A stretch of DNA of 35,776 nucleotides, from IMG/VR virus record IMGVR_UViG_3300027969_000239, positions 1 to 35,776 of that record; one strand, written 5' to 3'. Source of the stretch: a virus. A program made the position numbers and the translations under genes. The notes under the pieces are model-generated. The model saw only the letters and a program-made list of their open reading frames with translations. It searched no databases and was not told where the DNA came from. The first letter of the stretch is position 1. Each line of letters starts with the position of its first letter. Positions 23,412 to 30,592 of this stretch are shown piece after piece.

Positions 23412-23954
23412 TTAAAGATCCTCGGGAATCGGCATGTCAAAGGTCTTCTTGATGCTGGGCGCCACGCGGTCCATCGTGCCGTCCGGGGTGCCCGAGAGCT
23501 GCGACTCCTTGATCCGCACCTGCTCGCGGGCGCGGCGATAATCAATGCGGCGCACCTCGTCGGAGATCTCCTTCGGGCGCTCCATGAGAATCATGCCCTT
23601 GCGCTCAATGCTGCCCTTCTCCCAGTTGCTGGGCATCCAAGTCGGGTGGCGGCTGGCGGGCACCGGCTCCCAGCCCTCGCGGGCAAGCTGCACCGTGTAG
23701 GCCGGGTCCTCTTGGTTCCAGATCGTGTGGCGCTTCCACTCGTAGACCCAGCCGTCCGGCACCATTCCCTTGGGGATGTAGAACTCGTCGGTGCCCTCAT
23801 CCATGCCGCCATTGTCGTCACGGATTTGGGCGGCGCGCGCTGCGGCGCGGGCGCGGGGGTCGTCTTCACGCAGTTCTGGCCTCATGGCTGGGCGCTCCGG
23901 GGTTGTTGACATGGCCGACTTCTCGGCGATTACACGTTGAAATTTGGCGTTCAT
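23412..23954 (-). CDS. Conserved scaffold-adjacent structural protein, unknown
   Basis: The 180-residue protein has a charged, probably disordered first third. A Trp/Tyr/Pro-rich folded part follows (DEFYIPKGMVPDGWVYEWKR, HTIWNQEDPAYTV, GWEPVPASRHPTWMPSNW), then a helical RxxR-rich stretch (DEVRRIDYRRAREQVR). I recognise this pattern from uncharacterised proteins next to scaffolding genes in environmental podoviruses. It overlaps the scaffold gene by four bases, so the two are co-translated and may act together in procapsid assembly. Confidence 0.68.
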   Translation of the reverse strand: MNAKFQRVIAEKSAMSTTPERPAMRPELREDDPRARAAARAAQIRDDNGGMDEGTDEFYIPKGMVPDGWVYEWKRHTIWNQEDPAYTVQLAREGWEPVPASRHPTWMPSNWEKGSIERKGMILMERPKEISDEVRRIDYRRAREQVRIKESQLSGTPDGTMDRVAPSIKKTFDMPIPEDL

Positions 23955-24832
23955 TGCATCCGTCCCTCTTTCTTGAGGAGCATCTTGTTGCGGGCATATT
24001 CCTTTTCGGTCATGCCCAAGTCGCGCGCCGTCTCAATCTCGTCCCGGGTGAGGCGGACCTCATTGGGGCGGGAGCCCGTGCCACCACCACCGCGCGAGAC
24101 GGGGGCTGCGGGCGGGGCCGAGCGGCGCTGTGTGACCTTGGCGGCGCCCGAGGTGGGGTCGTCGTCATAGTCCGTGTTGACGCGCTTGCTGATCTTCAGC
24201 GTGTCCTCAATCTGGCCGAAGTAGTCGTCGCTGTCGGGCGTGTACCCGTCAGCCACGGCAATGTTGTGGGCCGCCACCATCTTCTGATACATGCGCGGGT
24301 CCGTCACGCACTGCGGATTGCGGCGCACCCAGTCCGCCGAGCGAGGGGAAAGCTGGGACGCCAGATCTTCCACGGGGTCTGCGCGGCGCACAGGCTCCTG
24401 CGGAGTGATCTTGGGCGCGTTTTCCATGTGGGACCGGCCCCGCTCCAGCTCCATGAGCTTGGCGGAGTTCATTCCCATGGTCTCTTGGATCTCGGCGGCC
24501 TTGGTGTAGTCGCCGACCGACATGGCCTCGCTGTAGTTGTACTTGAGGATGTCGTTATTGCGCTTTACCGTGTCGATGGCGTTGCGCACGAGCTGCAAGT
24601 TGGTGTCCTGCACCTCGTTTTTGGCCTCGGCGGCGGAGTTGTGGGCCGCGCGGGCCTGCTTTTCGGCTTCAATACGGGCCGCGCGCTCCTGTTCCAGCTT
24701 CATTTTGAGTTCTTGAATGCCCTCTTGGGGTTCAATCTGCTCTTTTGAAGCGTTTTTGGGCGGATTTTCGACTTCTACGACCTCAATCTCGTCGTTCGCG
24801 TCGTCTTCGACCTTGTTTTCGGTGTCTGACAT
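23951..24832 (-). CDS. Scaffolding protein
   Basis: A 293-residue, highly charged protein. An acidic N-terminus (SDTENKVEDDANDEIEVVEV) leads to a coiled coil at about residues 40-75 (ELKMKLEQERAARIEAEKQ). A helical middle and a Gly/Pro hinge (SRGGGGTGSRPNEV) follow. The C-terminus is a basic helix pair (RLTRDEIETARDLGMTEKEY, KMLLKKEGRMQ). The length and the basic C-terminal helices resemble the P22 scaffold (303 residues), whose C-terminus binds coat. It lies between the co-chaperonin and capsid genes, exactly where a scaffold is expected. Sequence alone does not prove homology. Confidence 0.72.
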   Translation of the reverse strand: MSDTENKVEDDANDEIEVVEVENPPKNASKEQIEPQEGIQELKMKLEQERAARIEAEKQARAAHNSAAEAKNEVQDTNLQLVRNAIDTVKRNNDILKYNYSEAMSVGDYTKAAEIQETMGMNSAKLMELERGRSHMENAPKITPQEPVRRADPVEDLASQLSPRSADWVRRNPQCVTDPRMYQKMVAAHNIAVADGYTPDSDDYFGQIEDTLKISKRVNTDYDDDPTSGAAKVTQRRSAPPAAPVSRGGGGTGSRPNEVRLTRDEIETARDLGMTEKEYARNKMLLKKEGRMQ

Positions 24833-24842
24833 GGGATTTTCC

Positions 24843-25253
24843 TCAGTAGACGTTGTCGGGGTGCGGAATGCGGGCGCGGATCGCCGTGTCGTCGAACATG
24901 CGGCACAGGACGCCGTTGACGGTGACGTTCCACCCGTCGCTGGGGCGGAAAACGATCCAATCGCCAGCCTTCAGGTCAAGATTGGAGAACCACTTGCCGT
25001 CCTCATCGACGAATGCGGAGGGCCCGGTCTTGAGGATCAGGCCAACCTTGGACTGGTGGCGATCCTCGTCGCGGGCCTTGCTGGTCATGATGATGCCGCC
25101 CTTGGTCTTTTCGGGGCGGATGTACACGGCGACAAGCACCTGAGTGTTCAGCAACTCGACCCCGGAGATGTCGCCAAGTTCTTTGAGCAGAACGTCCTTT
25201 GGATCGACTTCATGGTGCATCGTAATGTTGTGGTGTGCGGATACGTTGGACAT
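24843..25253 (-). CDS. Phage GroES-like co-chaperonin
   Basis: The 136-residue protein has the GroES (chaperonin-10) pattern. It has a strand VLVAVYIRPEKTKGGIIM, in which residues 52-56 (GGIIM) correspond to the mobile-loop GGI-hydrophobic tripeptide that docks on GroEL. Then come KVGLILKTGP and LKAGDWIVFRPSDGWNV (about 94-110), and finally a strand returning to DDTAIRARI. Host GroES is about 97 residues; the extra length is an N-terminal extension of about 36. T4 gp31 and RB49 CocO are known phage co-chaperonins needed to fold their coat proteins. Its place just before scaffold and coat genes suggests the same job. The start has GGAGGGGG just upstream. Confidence 0.85.
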   Translation of the reverse strand: MSNVSAHHNITMHHEVDPKDVLLKELGDISGVELLNTQVLVAVYIRPEKTKGGIIMTSKARDEDRHQSKVGLILKTGPSAFVDEDGKWFSNLDLKAGDWIVFRPSDGWNVTVNGVLCRMFDDTAIRARIPHPDNVY

Positions 25254-25267
25254 GTAGACCCCCTCCT

Positions 25268-25480
25268 TTACTGGCCGCGCTCCTCGCGGTTACAGACCGT
25301 CGCCGCCTCGTCGCACATCTCAAGAGCCATGCGGAGGCCGGTGATTATTCCTACTTGGTGTTTGTAAGTTGGGAAATCAATCGTTGCCAAGCCTGTGGAC
25401 AGATTGTCTTTGCGATCTTCCACGGCGGATGCGATTAATTTCTTCAATTCGCGCTCGAAGAGCGTGTTGAGCGTAAGCAT
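25268..25480 (-). CDS. Small helical protein, unknown
   Basis: A 70-residue, mostly helical protein (MLTLNTLFERELKKLIASAV, then VGIITGLRMALEMCDEAATV). Short phage proteins of this shape are common but have no known role. It precedes the co-chaperonin by 14 bases. Its ribosome-binding site (AGAGGGGTCTATG) is complementary to the loop of a strong upstream hairpin, so its translation may be structure-controlled. Confidence 0.62.
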   Translation of the reverse strand: MLTLNTLFERELKKLIASAVEDRKDNLSTGLATIDFPTYKHQVGIITGLRMALEMCDEAATVCNREERGQ

Positions 25481-25483
25481 AGA

Positions 25484-25547
25484 CCCCTCTTTGCTCCCCC
25501 TCGATGTAAGTGGGACGGCTGGCAGAGGGGGTCAAACCAGCCGTCCC
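25484..25547 (-). promoter_or_regulatory. Predicted leader hairpin/pseudoknot covering the start of the GroES operon
   Basis: On the minus-strand RNA an 11-bp perfect stem (GGGACGGCTGG / CCAGCCGTCCC; arms 25547-25537 and 25522-25512) encloses a 14-base loop with CCCCCTC. That loop is a perfect complement to GAGGGGG at 25502-25496. A shifted pairing, CCCCTCT, matches AGAGGGG at 25490-25484, which is the ribosome-binding site of the next gene. Either pairing would make an H-type pseudoknot; the second would hide the ribosome-binding site. No T-run follows, so it is not a standard terminator. Confidence 0.55.
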
Positions 25548-25553
25548 GTTACC

Positions 25554-25578
25554 CGCAGGCAGTACCGAGCTGCCTGCG
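25554..25578 (-). other. Perfect 9-bp stem-loop after the Lys/Gly-rich gene
   Basis: CGCAGGCAG and CTGCCTGCG (25578-25570 and 25562-25554) form a perfect stem with a seven-base loop, six bases past the stop at 25585. It lies just upstream of the larger leader hairpin. No U-tract follows, so it may protect an mRNA 3' end, help Rho-type termination or be part of a larger folded leader. Confidence 0.7.
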
Positions 25579-25584
25579 AATTGT

Positions 25585-27069
25585 TTACGCCTTGCGCTTC
25601 TGGATCTCGGTCTTCTCAAGGCGACCGAGGCCCGAACCGGCGCCTGCATCCATATCTTTGTAGGTGCGGTAGACCTTGCCACCGGCCTTGCGGCCCATTG
25701 CAGGGAGGCCAGCGGGCCCAGCGGGACCGGCGGGGCCGGGCATCGGCATCGGCATGGGCATCGGGGCCGCAGCGCCAGCGGGAGGCATACCCATGGGCAC
25801 GGGAATGCCGCCAGCGGGGCGGGGAGGCAGGCCGGGGGGCATGGGAGGCATACCACCCATCTGATCGTCCGGCTTGGCGCCCGGGTTGATCACGATGTTG
25901 ATGTTGGTCTTGCCCTTGCCGCCCTTCTTGGGGGCGCTCAGACCGCCGCCGCCAAACTTGGCGGTGCGCGCCTCGGCCTTCACCATCTTCTTGATGAGCG
26001 CCTTGTCCTCGGCCACGTCTTCGTGCTTGATCGCGCCGCCACGTTTGACGTAGGGCGAGCCGGAGGTGCCAGCGCCAAAGTTCATGGCGTTCCTCTGGAC
26101 AATGCTCTTCGGGTCGGGGCCCATGATGGGGACGGGAGTTGTCCCACCGTAGGGGGCAAGTTCGCCGCCGCGCTCCTTGTTCACGGCCTTGCCGCGAGTG
26201 GGCTTGGACGCCGCGTCCTGCTTCTTCTCAAGGGCAACCTGCTCGGAGGTGCTCATGCCCTTTTTGCCAGCGGGCATCTCCATGGGGCCATAGTTGACGT
26301 TGCCGCCAGCCTTGCGGGCCGTGCGACCGCCCTTCTTCAGGCCCTCAATCTTCTTGGTCAGCGCGTCCTTGTCCTCCTGCGAGGGGCCGCCCTCGACCTT
26401 GTAGTCGGGGTCGGGCTTGCTGGGCTGGTAGTCCGGGCTGGGGTTGGGGTTCTTGACGCGGTCCATCGTCCCGCCGCCATTGGCCTTCTTGGCCTTGCCG
26501 CCCTTCTTCATGCCCATGGTCGGCCCGAGCACGTTTCTGATGTAGGCTTGGGGGTTCATAGAGTTCTTCAGCATGTCGGTGGGCGAGCCGCCCATGGCCT
26601 TGCCGGTGCGGCCACCAGACTTTTTGCCATCCGAGAACCCTTTGAGCAACTGCTCCATCGAAGCGGGGCTCTCGCCCTGTATGGCTTTGGATGTCAGAAG
26701 GTTGTCAATGGCGCCGCCAAAGAGCCTGCCCGCCCGGCCACCCTTCTTCATGCCGCCAACGTGCTTCTTGCCCTCGCGGCCCTCATTCGCTTCCTTCTGG
26801 TCGCGGTTGATGAGGCTGTCGGCAGTGATGGCGCGGCCACCAGACTTGCGGGGCTTGCGGCCCGCGTGGACCTCGGCCTTGGCGCCAGCGATCTTGCCGC
26901 CGCGCTTGAAGCCCTGCTTGGAGATCGGGCGCATACCCGTCTTCACGTCCGCGTCCATGGGATCGCCGGGCGTCCAGTTGGAGCTGTCCACCTTCTGGTC
27001 CTTCTCACCGGCGAGGCGCTTGGCCTTGCCGCGCATGGCCTCACGGGCCTTTTTTGCCATCTCATACAT
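25585..27069 (-). CDS. Lys/Gly-rich low-complexity virion-type protein
   Basis: The 494-residue protein is basic and repetitive. KGG-type blocks recur throughout (GFKRGGKIAGAKAE, MKKGGRAGRL, MKKGGKAKKANGG, LKKGGRTARKAGG), and HAGRKPRKSGG near residue 70 is shared with the 80-residue protein at 19617. A Met/Pro-rich tract lies near the end (PMPMPMPMPGPAG), followed by RKAGGKVYRTYKDMDAG, which looks conserved. It is probably disordered and may condense DNA or act as an internal head protein, by analogy of composition only. It follows the SleB/PcfJ gene after 63 bases, with GAGGAG eight bases before the ATG. Confidence 0.7.
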   Translation of the reverse strand: MYEMAKKAREAMRGKAKRLAGEKDQKVDSSNWTPGDPMDADVKTGMRPISKQGFKRGGKIAGAKAEVHAGRKPRKSGGRAITADSLINRDQKEANEGREGKKHVGGMKKGGRAGRLFGGAIDNLLTSKAIQGESPASMEQLLKGFSDGKKSGGRTGKAMGGSPTDMLKNSMNPQAYIRNVLGPTMGMKKGGKAKKANGGGTMDRVKNPNPSPDYQPSKPDPDYKVEGGPSQEDKDALTKKIEGLKKGGRTARKAGGNVNYGPMEMPAGKKGMSTSEQVALEKKQDAASKPTRGKAVNKERGGELAPYGGTTPVPIMGPDPKSIVQRNAMNFGAGTSGSPYVKRGGAIKHEDVAEDKALIKKMVKAEARTAKFGGGGLSAPKKGGKGKTNINIVINPGAKPDDQMGGMPPMPPGLPPRPAGGIPVPMGMPPAGAAAPMPMPMPMPGPAGPAGPAGLPAMGRKAGGKVYRTYKDMDAGAGSGLGRLEKTEIQKRKA

Positions 27070-27132
27070 GCTTTTGCTCCTCGGAGGTTCCGGGCGTCCC
27101 CGGTGCTGCCTGAAGGGATAGCTTGGGCAACA

Positions 27133-30100
27133 TCAAGCTTGCTGGGATACTAACATAAGCGCGCGATCCACGACAGAGCCGCCGTCTGTGGGCTTTTCAC
27201 AGCCGCATGAAGCATCCTTAACTGCGCCGCCGGAAGCGTAGTCGCGAGGGTTCCTCAACTTGGTCATCCATTGGTCCATAATTTCTTGCGGCATCTCGTT
27301 CTCGACCGCCATCTTTTGGAAGTCTTCCATTGAGTATAGGCCGGGTTCTATCTCTTTGGCGAAACCCGGCAAACGCTGGCCCGGTTTAACTTCGTAAAGC
27401 CCCGTGTTGTGGAGGTCTTCAATGACGTTCCAATCTTTAGATTTGATAAAATCTTGAACAAAAGGAAGATATTCATCTTTTGGAGCCAAATTGCCTTTGC
27501 CCTTAACCTGAACAATGTTTTCAGCTTTCATTTTGTTGTAAATATCAGGCCGGTTTTCTTGAAGCCATTTGTAGGAGTTTATATGGCCGCCCTCATTAAC
27601 CATTTTCTCCCAAAGACCCGGCTCAATTTTATTGATTGCGTTACCAAAGCCAGCAAGGTGGCGGCTAGGCTCAGTCTCAATCGTCACATGCGGGCGACCT
27701 TTTGAGTCACGCAAGGAGAAGATGCGCGACTCACCAGCAGCCACGTTGTCGCAATAGCCGCCAACGCAATGACCCATCATGTCGCCTTCATACTTCAAGG
27801 CAGCTTTGAGTGCGGGGCTAACTTTGGCTTGATCGCCAATAACGCCTTGCAGGGCGTTATATGGCGTATCTCCAGCTTCCAAGTAACGCTGATAAAGATT
27901 CTTTTCAAACGGATTAAGAGATTGCAGAACCTCTTCGCTCACCGTAGTTGGGGGCTTAAGTTCAACCCACTTGTAACCCTTGTCTGGATATTCTTTGACG
28001 AGGTGCGTTGCTTCATTGTTTGCATTCACGGCAAGAGCATTAGCCGCCGCTTCTTCGCGCCATTTATTGATCTTTGACACCAGTTCGACCGCCTGTGGCA
28101 TCGACACTTTGTCAAGTTTGTCAGGGGTCATACGCAAATGAGTTGGCAAGTCGCTGTCAGGGCGAACAGTGTTCTTCAGTTCATCAACAAGATGATCAAA
28201 GCCAAGATCGTTGGTTATTTGCCTGCTGGCGTTTGCTTCATACACTGTTGTCTCAGGCAAAACTTTTTCAAGCCAAGGGTTTTTTTCATACACTTCTTGT
28301 GCTCCAGCCCACGGGATACCTTGATCGTAATCAAAGTAGTTTTTGGCAGGGCCGCCTACGATGCTACGATCAGAAACATCTTCCCAAGCTCTAGCTGTAT
28401 TAGACTGAGCAAGCCGGGTTTGACCGGGCCTATCCTTATATGTTGGAAACATAAGTTCTGGTTTAATATGAAGAATATCCCGTTCAGCCAACGGGCGTAT
28501 TGGGTCTTCAGGTGTTCCCATTTCATTTTTGATGTACTTGTTGAGCTTCTTATCAATCCAGTTATTTATTGGATCATCGACTGCTATGTTTGCGGCAGGC
28601 AAGTCTGCGGGTTCTTGAAGAGCCCGTGCAAGATCGCGGTTCTTTAGTCCTTCAGTTTCGGCCTCAACACTACCTTTGATCCAATTCCCACCCTTTGGCT
28701 TTACGGCCATGCCAAGCATAGTCTCGCCTGATTGCACAGCAGGGCCAACTGCGTGACTTAACGCAAAACCGCCAGTCACTGGCATCATAGAAGCATTGAA
28801 TGCGCGGCCCATTCCTTCGTCTGTCTGAAAATAGTTGGGTGGCAGTTGGCCTTGATATGCCTGATTGGCAAGATCAAATGGATCTTTAATGCTGTGGGCA
28901 ATAGCGCCCGGTGCATTGTAGAGGGCCTCACCAAGCTTCTCGGGATACGTCTGCACAAATTTGCTGGCTTCTGGACCAAACGCTTCCTCGGGTGGCGTCC
29001 AAGCGCGTGCCAGCGAGGCGGGCGTCACCGGCTGGCGGCGAGCAATAGTAACCGCAGCGTCTTCAGGGGTTGGCGTTTCTGGCATCTCCGGCGCCCGCCC
29101 CACCGCCTTGCCGTCAGCGTGATGCTCGCGCACGACGTGGAGCGCGTCATCGACGAGGCCGCCCTCAGCCCTGCTCAGGTTATGAAACCGCGTCTCGCCA
29201 ATGTCCACGCCGCCGGTGCGGCCCCACTTGGGGGGACGACGACCCATCGCAGCCTGCGCCTTGGGCGCCCAGAAGTTGGTGGCGCCCTTGGTTATGTCCT
29301 CGGCGCCCAGCGCCGCGTCAAGCGCCGTCTGGCCGAGGCCGTAGCGGCGGCTCTCAGGCGTGAAACGCATGGGGTAGTTGGCGCCGTTGGGGTTGCTCCA
29401 CGGCTCGAACTGCTTGCGCGCAAACAGCACGGCCTCAGGCGTTGCGCCGTACTTGCCGGACTGGATGCGGTTGAGGATGACATGGGCGATGGCCTGCGAC
29501 TCTTCGGGGCTCTTGCCGCTCGTCTCCGCCGCAATGGTGCGGATGATCAGATCGCGCTGGCGGTCGTTCAGGTCGGGGCCCTGCGGGGCGCGGGCCGTCA
29601 GCTTGCCGGTCGCCTGATTAATCGCCGCAGCGGCGGGGGCCGCTGGCGCCTCGGGGCTGTAGGCGATGGGCCGAACGGTGGGGCGCTCTTCCCTTGGCAT
29701 GCCCTGATTGATCATCATTGGCCCGGCGGCGCGGTTGAGGCGCAGGGCCTCCTCGACGGGGATGCTGTCAAACATGGCGCGGTTGTGGGCCGCGAGGATC
29801 TCACCAGCCTTGTCGTATTCATTGCCGGAAAAGATCCCAGCGTTCTGAAACTTCTCAACGGCGGCGAGGGCGTCGGCGGCGCTGGGGATTGCTTCTGGCT
29901 GCGCAGGCGCAAGGTTCCGCGCCAGTGAGACGGCGCGGGCAACCTCGGCCCTTGGCTCAGGCCGGAACATCATGGACTGGCGCACGTCATCGACAGACAT
30001 TGGGTTACCAATGCCCTCATTAAAATCTTCTGGAACAATCCCTGCGTAAGTTTGAATATCATTTCCAGACGATGGCCAAAGCGCCCCTGCATTTCCAATG

Positions 30101-30591
30101 GTGTAATCCATCTGCACTGCGGGTGCTTTATTCTGGTCTTCACCGCCGCCAAGGCGCTGGGTCTTCTCCCCATACACCGGCTCACCAAACGCCAAGCTGG
30201 GCGTTGTGATCGGCGGAAAGTCATGCGGCTCAACATCGCCAATCGGCAAAGTTGTTACGGGGCGAAACGCTTGCACTAGTGCGGGCGCAGGGGCCGGTGC
30301 GGGGGGCGCGGCGACAATCTGTTGGCGCGGCGCAGCCTCAGGCGCCGGGCGACGGAGCGGCATATCGCGAGCAGGCTCAGACGCCTGCACCTCGCGCGCC
30401 AAGCGAAGGGCGCGGTCGGCCTTGAAGAAGTCAGACGCCACCTCGGGATCGCCCCAGTTCGTCGGAGACGCCACCTCGCCAGTGGACAGGTAGTCGGGGC
30501 CGGAGAACATGCCGCGCAGGCTTTCAAGGAAGCCGCCCTCGTCGAAGTGCTGGCGCGCGGCGTGGAGGGCCTTGGCGACGAGATCATCCAT
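27133..30591 (-). CDS. 1152-aa internal virion-type protein: SleB-like wall hydrolase fused to a PcfJ-like C-terminal domain
   Basis: The N-terminal third is Pro/Ala-rich. Residues about 340-475 match SleB/CwlJ-type cell wall hydrolases (Hydrolase_2): IIRTIAAETSGKSPEESQAI, AHVILNRIQSGKYG, QFEPW and TKGATNFWAP; the Glu in AAET is the expected catalytic residue. A long helical region follows. Near residue 938 comes MGHCVGGYCDNVAAGESRIF with SLRDSKGRPHVTIE, the HCVGxY signature of PcfJ-type proteins, whose function is unknown. The SleB part is GC-rich (42 of 60 bases at 29221-29280), while the C-terminal part is strikingly A+T-rich (16 G/C of 60 at 27421-27480), pointing to a separate origin. 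A short ALHAARQHFDEGG motif lies at residues 8-20. The gene starts one base after the portal stop. It is likely ejected with DNA, opening the cell wall. Confidence 0.75.
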   Translation of the reverse strand: MDDLVAKALHAARQHFDEGGFLESLRGMFSGPDYLSTGEVASPTNWGDPEVASDFFKADRALRLAREVQASEPARDMPLRRPAPEAAPRQQIVAAPPAPAPAPALVQAFRPVTTLPIGDVEPHDFPPITTPSLAFGEPVYGEKTQRLGGGEDQNKAPAVQMDYTIGNAGALWPSSGNDIQTYAGIVPEDFNEGIGNPMSVDDVRQSMMFRPEPRAEVARAVSLARNLAPAQPEAIPSAADALAAVEKFQNAGIFSGNEYDKAGEILAAHNRAMFDSIPVEEALRLNRAAGPMMINQGMPREERPTVRPIAYSPEAPAAPAAAAINQATGKLTARAPQGPDLNDRQRDLIIRTIAAETSGKSPEESQAIAHVILNRIQSGKYGATPEAVLFARKQFEPWSNPNGANYPMRFTPESRRYGLGQTALDAALGAEDITKGATNFWAPKAQAAMGRRPPKWGRTGGVDIGETRFHNLSRAEGGLVDDALHVVREHHADGKAVGRAPEMPETPTPEDAAVTIARRQPVTPASLARAWTPPEEAFGPEASKFVQTYPEKLGEALYNAPGAIAHSIKDPFDLANQAYQGQLPPNYFQTDEGMGRAFNASMMPVTGGFALSHAVGPAVQSGETMLGMAVKPKGGNWIKGSVEAETEGLKNRDLARALQEPADLPAANIAVDDPINNWIDKKLNKYIKNEMGTPEDPIRPLAERDILHIKPELMFPTYKDRPGQTRLAQSNTARAWEDVSDRSIVGGPAKNYFDYDQGIPWAGAQEVYEKNPWLEKVLPETTVYEANASRQITNDLGFDHLVDELKNTVRPDSDLPTHLRMTPDKLDKVSMPQAVELVSKINKWREEAAANALAVNANNEATHLVKEYPDKGYKWVELKPPTTVSEEVLQSLNPFEKNLYQRYLEAGDTPYNALQGVIGDQAKVSPALKAALKYEGDMMGHCVGGYCDNVAAGESRIFSLRDSKGRPHVTIETEPSRHLAGFGNAINKIEPGLWEKMVNEGGHINSYKWLQENRPDIYNKMKAENIVQVKGKGNLAPKDEYLPFVQDFIKSKDWNVIEDLHNTGLYEVKPGQRLPGFAKEIEPGLYSMEDFQKMAVENEMPQEIMDQWMTKLRNPRDYASGGAVKDASCGCEKPTDGGSVVDRALMLVSQQA

Positions 30592-30592
30592 C

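Noticed and set aside
25512-25547. 11-bp hairpin considered as a standard terminator
   Set aside because: The minus strand after the stem reads ACTTACATCG, without the required T-run; a leader structure fits better.
25510-27153. 547-codon plus-strand frame
   Set aside because: Mirror of the Lys/Gly-rich gene, giving Leu/Ala/His-rich low complexity; no ribosome-binding site and no known motif.
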